DNA of 64,000 bases from Escarpia spicata. Lineage: Eukaryota > Annelida > Polychaeta > Sabellida > Siboglinidae. Below are positions 22,373-35,200 of the stretch, piece after piece. The stretch spans positions 17,783,270 to 17,847,269 of the forward strand of contig OZ023213.1 in assembly GCA_963995525.1 (NCBI GenBank), read 5' to 3'. The position numbers and the translations under genes are program-made. Numbering within the stretch: the first letter of the stretch is position 1; every line of letters starts with the position of its first letter. Under the pieces are notes generated by a model. It had not been told where the DNA came from and did not search any database. It saw only the letters and a program-made list of their open reading frames with translations.

Positions 22373-22822
22373 GGGTAGGTCAGCAGCCACCAAAATAGTC
22401 ATTTGGGATTGGTGAAGGTAGTGATCTGGAATCCGAGATTTTAGATCTGAGATTAACATCCCAGCAGTTGTATTGTCGTAAGCTGTGGGCAGTTTGGTGG
22501 CGCATACTGGAATGAGCATTGAGCAGCTTACAACTGTTCTACTAATGTATTATATTTATGTATGTGAGCATAGAACTGCTAATGGTGTCAATATTCATAA
22601 CATGTAGTAGATAATTGGCTCAACAAATATTTTATTTGAAGATGTGTCATTGTGTTCCCTTGATAAAGTGACTGGTTTAACTATTGGGGTAGGCTGCAGC
22701 CAGATTTTGTTGTTTGGGGAAGCGTTATGACCTGTAAATGAGTTTAACTTGAGATTAGTATTCCAGTTGGACTATCCTAAACCGTGGAGAGTTGGGTGGC
22801 TTACACTTGAGCGAGCAACACA
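22370..22822 (+). repeat. Degenerate direct duplication
   Basis: Two related segments about 310 bp apart (22,370-22,515 and 22,680-22,822) share tggggtagg..gcagcca, gagatta.tcccag and gtgg.agtt.ggtggc. Diverged, no coding content. Confidence 0.45.
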
Positions 22823-23959
22823 TGTCTGTTTTTTTTATTTCAACAGCATTTGTAGGATTGCAGGTGACAATCGTTATTATGAAAAATGAATATGGTTATT
22901 TCGTTTGTACCTTACAGCTTATACTAACCGACAGATGACAGAATATTCCACAGGGAAGGATCCTCAATTATACAATATAGCTTAGTTAACGATCTGCTCG
23001 ACCATACCTCATTTGTATTGATTTAGAAAAAATTACAGTTTAAAAATACAATCATGAGCAACTTTACAAAAAGTTACTTAAGTCGATTCAATTATATAAC
23101 GACAGGTTATTTGATAATAATATTATTGTACAGAATCCTAGCATGGTTGACGCGTTTTGTATCAATCAAAAAGTTTACTGGAATAACATTACGACTAATA
23201 ATTACTGATAAGGATTATTACCTTCTGCAGATTCACAGACGTAAAGTTATTTCTTTTCACACTTTAAATGAGACAGAACACTTTTTTGCAGGAGATTTGT
23301 CCTTGCGGAAATTGGTCAGATAACATTAAAAAAGAACCTTAATCTGCAGGTGGAAATAGCTGTCATGGAGCAGCTGGGAAATGATTAATGTTGTCTTCAC
23401 GCAAGCTGCTGCTGATGACCATTTCAGTGCATACCTGGCAGAAGGATCAAGACTTACGCGAAAAAAACATACCAAGATCTTCGCACATGGGAATATGCGA
23501 TCACCCCGACAATAAAAAACAAAGCTTATTTTGTTTAGGGGCACATAAATGGGAAACAAAGAGTGTAATCTATACAGACGTACTCGTCCCTGAGACAGTG
23601 GGTGTACAAAATATAGGGCTGTAGAGATGTCGCAGACACAGGCATATCAGTGAGGCAACTGTCTGAACCCATTGTACATTTACAACCCTAACTAACATTA
23701 CTCAGTAAGTATTTACTGTGATAAATTATGAGGAAAACTGGTTGCTATGCTGTATACGCACTGCCCCTGCATTAGCTTATTGCCGTGCATTGGCATGGTT
23801 GTCACTGGTCCATGCAGACGGCACTGTATCATGTGTCAACTGATAGCGGCTTAGCGATCTTGTTTAGCAAACGTGTTCTATTTATATGTGTGTTGTTGCC
23901 TCAATTAGTTGTGTACCGAATCAGTGGAGTGAGTCGTCGAACGACGGATCTCGTTCCGA

Positions 23960-24300
23960 GTCAGTTGTGCGTCCTTTGATGACTGTGTAGGTCGATGCGC
24001 GAAGCGTATTGGCGACCACAGATGGCGCAGTCACAGGTGGTCATATGTCCCGGCGGAGGTTGACCATTCTTCTTCTGCATTCTTTTGTCTTTGAGTTGTT
24101 GACGCCGTTTCTGTTCAGGTCTTGCAGGCCAGTCATGCAGGTGTGACGCCAGAGGGGGTGATTGGTTGGAATCTCTTCCCAGGTGTCGTGGGAGATGGAG
24201 CATGAATTCAGCGTTCCCTTCAGGATGTCTTTGTAGCGCTTTCGTTGGACGTCTCGTGAATGCCAGCTAATCTTGGTTAGTTTCTGAAGTATGCTTTCTG
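23960..24300 (-). mobile_element. LINE 3' coding tail with C2H2 zinc finger
   Basis: The minus strand encodes CDCAICGRQYASRIDLHSHQ followed by RTHN, a C2H2 finger. It is preceded by PARPEQKRRQQLKDKRMQKK and, in another frame, ALQRHPEGN. A basic stretch then a finger at the very C-terminus is seen in some non-LTR retrotransposon polyproteins. Frame breaks show decay. Confidence 0.5.
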
Positions 24301-25069
24301 GTTGAGCTGGTTCCAGGAATCACGTGACGGGAATAAAAAAGGGACAGAGTACAACGGATTTGCTTCGAATGAACGGCAGGGATAGTGAAGTCAAATACCA
24401 ACCATGGCTTGCATTTGTGTTGGGACCCCTGCTTTGTTATTTCGTATATATACATATAAGGTATGCTTCATAGTAGACTGCATTACTGATTAATTATTGT
24501 TGTTTGGGAAGGTGTATATTTAAATGCTATCACATGCATACTTTTGTCACGGAGGACATTGCCAAAAGCAATACAAAATTCAGAAAGTGTATACCATGGT
24601 GTGTGTCTGTAATGTTACTGTCGTGAACTTTCAATTGTGTTTTATAAAAATACGTCTCATCTGGTCTAGTTGCTATAGCTTTACTATTGTTAACTATTGC
24701 ACATATTCTACCTCTGGCGCTCTGGTTTTGCGTTCTGGTTGGATTTCTGTATTTTGCAGATGACATTAGACTGTTGTCCAGTGGACGCGACAGAACCTCA
24801 TTAGGAAGAAATTTCAACAATACAAATACCAAGCTATTTTATGATAACATAGAAGCCAACGCGAATCTGTGCGTGATTACATGCATGTTGTCATTAACAA
24901 GAACACAACATTTTATTACATACTATAAAGATGTTCACATTAAAACTACTGTCATTGGGTTTTTAGATACCGCTGCCTGTGAGTCAACCTGTCCGTACCT
25001 ACTTATAGGAAGGTTTCACTGCACGAGAGTCTTTCAGTGAACCAAACGTACGCGTGCCGAGTAGACGTC

Positions 25070-25420
25070 GCATAAACGTTTATCTCTTAAAGGCAATTTG
25101 TTATGTAGCGCAGTATCCAGTCCTTATGACTTCCCAAAGCGCTTTGCACATAAATCACTGGCCGACTTGTCGAATCGAACACCATCTCGACTTCTCTGGG
25201 AAGCATCCAGCCACACTGCAGTTAACGCGCGAAAACTACTCATACAAAAATATCCACCTCTGACTATATCCAGATACTCGTTCATACAGCTGAGTGAACT
25301 GGAGCAACGTAGGGTGAAAGAACATGCCCAAGGATCGATACCGCAGAGAGGATTTGAACCCGGGTTCTCTCGGGCGAGAGTCCGAAGTTCAAGCCACTGC
25401 ACGGCACCTCTTAACATGAA
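25070..25420 (-). mobile_element. tRNA-derived SINE, copy 1
   Basis: The minus strand starts with a tRNA-like head (ccgtgcagtggcttgaact...) with a B box ggttcaaatcc near 25,350. It continues through a conserved body (gttcactcagctgtatgaac) and ends in a LINE-like tail, gcgctttgggaagtca, then ctggatactgcgctacataa. A diverged second copy lies at 57,790-58,105. Confidence 0.65.
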
Positions 25421-25519
25421 TTCACGAATAAATTAGAAACGATTAGCATGACAGTCTTTTAAAAGTTAATATATTACTAATACTATGTATATACATTTGT
25501 AAAATACATTTGTCAGTTG

Positions 25520-28500
25520 ATGCTGCTGGCAATGTAGGTTTTAGTGTCGCGTCAAGTGTGGAAGCGGGGAGTCGTGCTTGTCACCTGTTGCTTTCAGTTT
25601 CCACATCTGGCTAGCCTCGGCGAAAAAGACAAGCCGAGTACGTAAGTCTTGTCTGCCAGTACAGTTGTCTCTCCTAAAATAAGACTCCCATTATAGCCTC
25701 TCAGAAGTAACTGACGGATATTGGTCACCGTGAGTCACCAGGCTAATTAGATGGGGGATCTCGGAGCAGCATGGGGCCCTATAGGTGCTCTGTGTATGAC
25801 CCACTCGCATGTGGACTGTTACCAACCCATGTCCCAGCTATGGGCAACTAGCAACCGCTGCCTAGTGGTTAGGCTCTTGAGCCAAAGGCTCAGGGAGTAA
25901 ACTCTGACAGAGAATTTGGTTTGGGATCAACAGGTGATTAGTGTACTCTATGCGCACACTCCGGCACCCCATGCAACCAATCCGTTACTAGACGTATCAG
26001 CCACTCCTCCAGAGTACAGCAGATTGGTTCGAGAGAACAGTCTTGGCTGTACATCTCCTAACATCCAGTCGCAAGGGCAAACCATGAATACCTTTTTATT
26101 GACCTGGCATTAGCGGTGTCATTATTTTAACAGAGTGGACACTCTGCTTGTTCGTGTCCGACACCAGGACAAGAAGCAACACGGGAGATGGTAGTATCTG
26201 CACATAAGCCCAATACTCGACTGGCGCAGAACATGGTACCAGGGGTCACCTCTGTTAAGAATACCTTGTGCATCAAGTAGGAGGGCACACACTCAATCTC
26301 TGATCGTATTATGACAGCACACCTCTCTCTCTGGAGAAAGGTCATGCTACAATTGTCTCTGCCTATGCACCCACTTTGATAGCACAGTCAGGCGTCAAAG
26401 ATATCTTCTATGCGGCAACTGCACAAGTAGTTGAGTATGTGCCTACTGCGGACAAGCTAATCCTACTTGGGATGCTCGAGTTGGGAATGACAACGAATCC
26501 TGGCCTGATGCTATATGTGCTTTTGGCATTGGAAAATAAATGACAATGGACAACTCCTAGAGCTTAGTGCTCAATTCCAACTATGTGTCGCTAACGCCTC
26601 ACACAATGCAAAGCTCATCACAAGGTACCGTGGATGCACTCCAGATCCAAGACATGACATCATCTAGACCTTGTTTTGTTCGATCATGCAACCTAAACGA
26701 TGTCACCAAAACTAGATCATACCACAGTGCAGACTGCGACGGATCTTGTCATCTCAATTTTGATACTGTCGCCGATGTATTTCCACAGTGGAAAGAGAAA
26801 CGTTCAATCAAGAGTTGATATAAACAAAACTTGTATCCCTCAAATGACAACGGATTACAACGCAACCTTCATAAACTAACTAGATGAACTAGGTGAAACC
26901 GGGAATGCAAATGATTATTTGCGGCTTCTCAAACAAACAATTCACAAATCAGCCTTGGACATAAGCTATTGTCATAACCCAGACTGGTCTTGGCACTATG
27001 GAACCGGTAAGTGATACAAAACGGAAAGCACTCCTGGATTTCAAAAGCAGACCAAATGAGACCACCAATGCTCGCTATGGGGCTTCCCGAAATCTTGCTC
27101 AAAGAAAAGCCAGGCAAGCGCTTAACGAATACTACATTGGCCTATGTGATGATATCGAGACAGCGGCAAACATTGCGAACCAAAAAATATGTATGCAGGC
27201 ATAAACATTGCTACAGGTCCCACAATAAGGAAAATTGCACCTCTCAAGTCGAACGATTTTGTCACATTAACAAAAAGAAATGACCAAATGAATCGCTGGA
27301 TTAGACACTTCGCGGACATTTGAAGCACGAAAAGATCGTTTTCTGTGTCTACAATTGACAAAGTCCTTTCTGTGGAGATTATGGAAGAACTTGAAGACTA
27401 ACCACAGTACACAGAGACGGATGCAGTTTTGCCAGACAGGCTGGCAGTCAGGCATTGTTACCACCACTTTACAGCCTTCTCCTGAAGTGCTGGCGGGAAC
27501 ACTCAATTCCACAAGATATGAGGGATTCAAATATAATCACACTGTCCTAAAACAAGGGTGACAGAGGCGACTGCAATAACTACAGAGGAATACCTCTGCT
27601 CAGTGTTGTAGGGAAAATATTTGCACGTATCATCCTGACACGTCTACAAACTTTGGCAAAACGGGTGTACCTCGATTCACAGTGCGGTTTCAGCTATGGC
27701 AGAGGAACTGTTGATATGATCTTCTGTGTACGACAACTACAAGAGAAAGCAAGTGAACAACACAAGTCACTACATGTAGCTTTTGTGGATCTCTTTTGAT
27801 TGTGTGAACAAAAAAGCTCTCTTCACGGTCCTGAAGAAAGTTTGGTATCTACCAGTATTACTGAGTCTTTTTCAAGCCTTCCACAACAACATGGAAGGTA
27901 CAGTTCAGGCTGTTGGATCTATATCTGAGCTCAACCCTTCAAAATGGTGTAAACAGGGTTATATTCTGGCCCCGACGCTTTTTTGAAATATTTTGTTTCC
28001 ATTTACTCAACGAAGCTATGCAAAATGACAACATTGTTCATCCTGTAGTGCGTCTGGAGATCAGGCTTGACGCAAGCATCTACTCAACGTCACGCTTGAA
28101 GGCCAAGACAAAAACAACAGCACTTCACGTGTGCGGGGCCCTCTATGCTGATGATGCTGTCTTCTGCTCCCATTCCGAAGAACAGTTACAACTAATCTTG
28201 AACAGCTTCGCAAATACGTGCACAGCTTTTGACCTTAAAATCAACGTCAAAAAGATTATCACCATGAGCCATGGGAATCAATCAAGAAGCCAAAATCACT
28301 GTTAATGGTGAACCCATCGAAACTGTTGATAATTTATCCTACTTAGTCTCAATAATGTATAATAACGTTACACTTGACAAAATATTGAACACGAGACTTG
28401 GCAAAGCAGCAACATCCTTTGGAAGTCTCACGAATCTTGTCTGGTCCAACAAAAGCCTAACATTGCACACCAAGCATTTTATTGTATGGTTCAGAGACAT

Positions 28501-28900
28501 GGACAACGTACCGCAAACAAGAATGGAAAATCAACAGTTTTCATCTTCGTTACTTGCGAACAATCCTTGGTATAAATGGCAGGATAAAATTACTAATGTC
28601 GAGATCCTGCAGCGTTGCAAGTCAACATCCTCAAACACAGACACCTACGATGGCTTGGACAGGTACATCGTATGCCCAGTGACCGCCTCCCAAAACATCC
28701 TCTATGGGGAGTTGACTGAGAGCAAACGTCCAGTAGGCAGACCGAAATTAAGATTCAAAGATGTGATCAAAAGAGATCATCTGGGAGCCTGCCCCCTGGT
28801 GGTTCAGCAAATAACATCGAATCATACCAGATACACCAGGAAATCAAGCGTGCCAGACGTCCAAGTCAACCTACCTGATGCAGCAGCAACAAGCATTGTC
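25520..28900 (+). mobile_element. Degenerate non-LTR retrotransposon (endonuclease plus RT)
   Basis: Plus strand. After a GC-richer leader (25,520-26,330) come endonuclease fragments (ATIVSAYAPTLI; DKLILLG then ARVGNDNE in another frame), then RT motifs in shifting frames: GKIFARIILTRLQTLAKRV, SQCGFSYGRGTVDMIF, SLHVAFVDLF, KQGYILAPTLF, ALYADDAVFCSHSEEQL (YADD catalytic box) and IKTVDNLSYL-like sequence. The C-terminus includes YGSETWT and KRPVGRPKLRFKDVIKRD. Stops and frameshifts throughout make it inactive. The exact ends are uncertain. Confidence 0.75.
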
Positions 28901-29173
28901 TCTCGAGACAGAATCTGGCCTGTACTACTCTACAATTGTAAAATATTTACGTCTTTGCAACACCATGTAGACATTGTTCTGTGTCATAGGCAGTATGTGA
29001 GATGTTCGGTAAATCCCAAACCTAGCCAGAACTCGAAATGTTTCAATTCCCTCAAGAAACCACAACTTTATTGGGGGAATTGCAGGTATTGTATATTCCC
29101 TGTCGCCTGTCACGCTACTAGTTCGTTTTCCCCGAGGAAGCCCAACTTGTTGATGGAACTATAGTACACATAC

Positions 29174-29292
29174 TTTGGAGAGTGGCACGTCCCACACGCG
29201 CAGGGTCATCTCCACGTCAACGGTTGGCAGGTAACTTCCGGCCAGCGAGAAGGTCATATCTCGTATCATGGCCCGTGATCACGTGATGCAAA
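29174..29292 (-). CDS. WD40 gene exon with internal frameshift
   Basis: Acceptor CCATAG|T and donor TCCAAA|GTATGT. The entry frame reads LHHVITGHDT, then the WD40 pattern continues one base over as RDMTFSLAGSYLPTVDVEMT and LRVWDVPLSK. The GH...WD spacing is only right if the two frames are joined, so one base has been lost or gained near 29,260. Unspliced readthrough in the second frame meets a TGA upstream. Confidence 0.55.
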
Positions 29293-32200
29293 CTATGGCG
29301 GAAAGACAATGAATACGTCAGATATTGTCACAAGTACTTTCATTGTATTCCTCTATCTGTAATTTGTTAGCATAACAATTTATATCAGGAAGTCGGCCGT
29401 GTTGAACTTGGAAAATGGGATGTTACTGAACCTCAAAGGGAATTGCGGTTAACTCAGCCCGCCTCGGTATTATCGCCAAAAAAACTTGTTTTGAAAGTGA
29501 ATGTTTTTTTAATCATTTGCATATGTTTCGGGGGCGTATCTTCCAAATTGTTAACGTTGCTAGGGCTTACTAAAACAATTTGGCAAACCACATACTTTCA
29601 TCATAGTTATTATAGTCTTAAGAACATTATATTAATTAATAAATGAAACCTAGGAACAGACCGCCTCCTTATAAATATCGCTGCTCGACATCTTTATGTT
29701 ATTATCTATCATAATAATAGTCCTGCGTGAGACGGGCTCAGTGTTAGATATGCCGTAAATGTATTTAATTATTTAACTATGAGTGGTACTTTATACCTTA
29801 CACCAACAAATACATGTGATATAGTCTTGGGTATTCTTATTTACTTTATTTGTATTATTATATTGATTAGTTAGTACATGAATGTATTGTGTTTAAGCAC
29901 TTCCGAACTAAATTTTATTTTGGATTATTATTATTATCATTATTATTATTACGGTGCACCGTAAGCAAAAAAGAAAAACAAACTAAAATGTAGGAATATT
30001 GTCATGACGTTTCTGTTGTAATGGTGATCATGACGACATAAGTAGACTGGAAGTTGCGCACTGGATTGCCACCAGTCGTTTTCCATAGCTACTTGTGACG
30101 AGGACACCAGTAGTTTGGTGACTTACCTGTACGTGTACTCGACGTTCCACACGTGTGTGAGGAAGGAAGCCGTGACGTGGTGACGTACGTCCGGGGAGTA
30201 CAGACAGCTCTTTAACTTCGCCTCGCTGCTGTCTCGCTGTCGCATCTAGGAGAGATCGTTAGAAACAGAGCTGTAATGGTTTTTGCCACCCTGCTGTCTA
30301 GAGTTAGGCAGAATAAACGTGCTAAGTTGTATGGGAAGCATTAACAAGGTTATGTTCCCTTTTTAAAACGGTGTGACAGCGGTTCGAGTGCGTGCGGCAG
30401 CGAACCGAGTGCGGCAGCGAATCCACGGGTCAACAGCACCGGGAGAGAGCGTGCAGCGGCGGTGTAACAGCGGTTCCAGCTTGCGGGCGGAAGCGGACCG
30501 TGTGGTGCAGAGGCGGTCAGAGCGAGCGTGAGGCGAAAAGACGTGTCAGGCGATAGTATCGAGGACGAGCGTCGCATACCAACGATTGTCGGAAGACGGG
30601 AGCGACTCCACGTAGCGGGTCAACCGATGCGGGTCAGCGGGACCGGACGAACGCGTGTGACAGTATTCGTGTGTGATTCACGATGTATGTAATCATGAGA
30701 CTGTTGTTGTTTTCTATTCTGGAGATGGCATAGATTCCTAATGTATATAATCTACCGTGCACTTGAGATGGTATGGATTCCTCGATGTTACTTTAGTCCG
30801 AGCAAACCTGAACTTGTAATGCATTGCCAGATTGTTGTGTATCATTGTTACTCTGGGGTGGTAAAACAACATTGCATTCATATGTAAACAATATCTGTAG
30901 TACTTGGCAATTCAGAAGAGAGATTGTAATACAATAAATATGATCGAGTCGCAAGCAAAAGTAACACACAATGGAAGATGCAGAAATTTATGCATCCGAG
31001 TTATTCCTCACAACAAAGTTTATCAAATATAAACACATGCACATTTGACACTATATTCTTAATATTTACTGTGATGTCACTGCTTACTCTGACAACCTAA
31101 AAACGATGACGTAGCGGGGACAGCAGCCAATGACATTCGGCGCTCTTACGGACATATTCTTCACTATTCCTCGATCCAATGACGACACCTTCACTTGCGC
31201 CCGGGAAATAGCTTCACTCTCTAAACCAAATGTCAATGCACCTGCACCCCAGAAATGCCATGCGCGGATCCTGGATGGTGGCCGGGGCTATCTCCCCCGT
31301 TTCGCTTGAACGAGCATCAATTGGGGGTTAATTGGATGTACTTTGCCTTTTCACCGGCTCACCGTTACAACCTCGTCACTACATGTATGATAAAACGAAG
31401 GAAGCCGAGGAACACACAGAATACAGCAGTTGGAGTTTTATTGTAAGCCATAAGCGAAGTCCAGGTGAAGGTATTGGGTGAGCCTCAACGGGGTGCAATT
31501 GGAGGTTTTTTAGTGATTTTAAGGGTGTGTGGGCTGGCGTGCGATCTATGTGTCGGTGCACGTTTGTGTACCTTGTCATTTTCTTACTGAAATATATAAG
31601 AACATAAGTAATATTGAGATGCAGTTGAATGCAACGACTTCTCATCGATTCGCTGTGCGATTACCTCTTACTTGCTTACCCTCTTCATGTTATCTGGATA
31701 AACTCTCGCCTTATCTCTAGCAACGCATAAAACAAGTATAAAAACGTAACGCATGAAAAGAGTATATAAACGTAACCTTTAAAATAATAAAAATGTGTAA
31801 AGCATAAAAATAGTATTAAAACTTATATATGTCCTGTGTAACAATAAGATCAACCCAGAACACTTACGTCATAAGTGCCGGAGTGACCGCTGTCCAGTGT
31901 GGCTAGAGAGTCGCCCTGTCCAGTGAAGGCGGCCTGGTGTATACAGCCGCCATGGCCGGAAGTCGTACAAATGACTTGTTTGGTCTGCGCATGTTCCACT
32001 CGACAGTTGCAGCTCCAGCCTTGGCATGTTACCAGATACTTCCCACATGGTGACACCTACCGGGAGCGACGAGAAGCAACTGTGAACATTATTTCATAAT
32101 ATGACCTATCCATTACATGAACTATTGCGTAGCAAGAAAGTCCGTGAAGCTTACAAAAAGGTTGACCTTCGTTTTATTGTGTGGAACATTTTTCTTTGCA

Positions 32201-35200
32201 CGAAATTTGTAAGACAAAGATTGACAGAGATTATGTAAAGTTGCAATGTATTTCAAGGACCCGAATGTACTTATCTATAGTTACTTTTATGTAACAAATA
32301 TGGTGGTTAGCTATTATCTAGAGGGCGCCACTGTGGCCTTATGTTCCATTTATCGAAAATTGTTACTGTCTGCTTCCTGCAATGTCGTAATTGGTGATAG
32401 TAGAAATAAAATGTTCATGGGAACGAATTGTGGTAATTGCTGCCCTTACTTTGTTCTTACGTGGGAGGGTGTAATCTAGGTTGATATTTAATCGCTCGTG
32501 TAAACATACTAACAATACTACCACCCGTTATGGTGAATATTGAACAGATAAAAACATACTGATCGAAACATTTGAACAACACAATATTTTATAATTTTCC
32601 CCCGTTTTGAAATATGATTTACCTCCACGATCGTGTAGTGCAGCCGCCGATAGGCGGCACCCTACATGGAGCGACGGCCGCCATGTTCCACACTTTGAGA
32701 CTGCAGTCGAGTGATGATGTCAAAAAGATGACATCATGACCGGACATATGGACACTGATGACAATCGATGCAAGTGACCGCCGAAACTCATCAAATTATT
32801 GTGCCTGTGTCTTCAACGACCTACAGTGACCGGTTGTTATACATAGCGCTATCATTTAAATTCAGATTAACTTGCTAGGTCTACATATAACGTTTAGTAA
32901 CGGCATTAGGTGACGTGTGGTTGACGCGCACAACGCATGCACTGCCCATGTTGCGCACCGTGAGGTCAAACAAGACGGTAATTTTGGATATACCAGTAAT
33001 TGAATGTTTATTTGGCTATTAGTATTATTGATCAAATAGTATATATTTGAATCTTAATGTTTTTAATTGTATTCATGCATGGTATTGATAGTATGTGTTA
33101 GAGTTGAATAATGTTGAATGGTTGTGTCTTAGTCAAATATCGTACTGTTATGTTACCATAATGCGGCTGAATTCAATCACGATTATTTCAAACCATAATA
33201 CCCCTCAGCTATTGGTGAACACGACAGTAGATTGCCGCCATCTGACGTGAACTGGACGCAACACAGCCATATGACCATTTAGATTGTACGCAACCACGCC
33301 GGACGGGGCGTTGTAGATCGTCACGGTTGAATTACTTCCGCCTATCGCCACCTGGTGGCCTGTCGGGGAGTAACCGCAGCACAAGGCAGACGCGCCCGCA
33401 GCAAATGGCTGTACACGATGCTCCGACGTCACTGCTACAATGACCAGCCCGTTCTGCGCGAAAACTGATACTGCTAGCATAGCGCCATCTGGTGAATAGT
33501 CGCAGCATGTTGTCTTGCCACCTATCGGTACGGACGCGGTGAGATGGTAACCGGAAGTGACGTCTCTAAACTTTACAGTGCCGTCCTTTGAGCAGCTGGC
33601 GAGAACGCCGTCATCTGTTGGCGAGAGCGTGTGAGTGAGCGCGCGTGTGATTGCTTATGCCAATCCTTTGGCATAAGCGTCGACATTGTGATAACAACAA
33701 CTAAAACAAGTCGAGTATTATTTACAACTCATATTTCTTTTAAGTAAAACATAAAGTCACACTGTCGCCCCGCCTGTACACCTTTGAAATCCCACACTTG
33801 AATACACCCGTCCTCGGAACCAGTCGCGATAATTCGGCCACTTCCAGAAAAGCAACATGGCCGCTCACCGTGATACGGGTCAGCAAGCGCCGGGTAAGTG
33901 GGTCCCGGAAGTCCGGAGACAGTGGCGACCTCTGCACCGCTGCAAGTAGTCTAGGCCCACAATCTATAAAAAAAATACACCAGAGGTACCTAAATGTTAC
34001 AAGCTGTCACCAATGCCAGGATATATTTAATACCTTTACCGGTTATAACCAGCTCGGGTGACACTTTCTATTATGATGTGACTTTTTATTGCATAATGAG
34101 CTATTTTGTGAAAATTTAGGCAGAGCTTTTTGAAGGATTTTCAACATGTACATAATATATATAGTAATTATTGGGCTACACGATAACATTCTGTGTCAGC
34201 ATGTGTTGAAAAATAAGTCACGTATGTGCGGAATTTGTTTAATCAATACAATATATAAAATTGAAATGAAAGCAGTACATTTAGTGTCGTGACCGAAGGT
34301 GTACAATTGTTCAAAACAATTACTTACATACGTGGCACATGGCAACTATATTTATTTAAAAAACTTCCCAATTCATTTCCAAATAAAACAACACTAGAAT
34401 TTATGACAAACGATGTAATATATTGCTTACACAACCAAACTAGAAACTCTATCCCTTTATTTTGTATAACCGCCGCCCAAGAACATAATCCGCAATATAT
34501 GTACTAATTATATAAAGGTACATAGCTAATTTTGGCATCAAGATGTTTCCAATGGTGATATTTTATTTGTAGTAAATGCGAACATGAATATTTTAGACGA
34601 AGTTGAAAGAAAAACACAAAATATGCTAAGATGTATTAACAATTTAGTTTTGGCTTCGAGAAGGGTGGGCATTAGTTCAAATCATTATTTACATATCTGG
34701 TGCATGACAATCATGTTTTATCTAACAACAATTCCAGTTCGTTTCCAAATAAAATAACTGTGGTAAAGAGCGAACGGGTAATAAGTGGTAACTTACGTGG
34801 CTCGCACTTTACGTTCGGTAGCTGCGTTGCGTTCTTAGTTCATGGCCAGTTTCATAACAACTACATATTTCATGTTCCTCTGGTATTCTCGATAATGCAG
34901 CGGCTTTGGAATGTCTAACCCCAGGTCTGCGTTGGATAGTCATGGAGTACTGAGACAATTCCTCCAGCCACCTACCAAGCTGGCCTACAGGGTGTTTGAA
35001 GCGGAATAACCACGTGAGTGACCCATGATCTGTCCTTATAGTAAACTCACGGCCAAGCAGATAGTGTTTGTAATGGCGTGTGAACATTACTATAGCTAGC
35101 AATTCCTTACGGGTGGTGCAGTACCGTTGTTGTATTTGCGTCAAGGTGTATGACACAAAGGAAATTGGACGTATTGTTCCATTCTGTACCTGATACAGGG

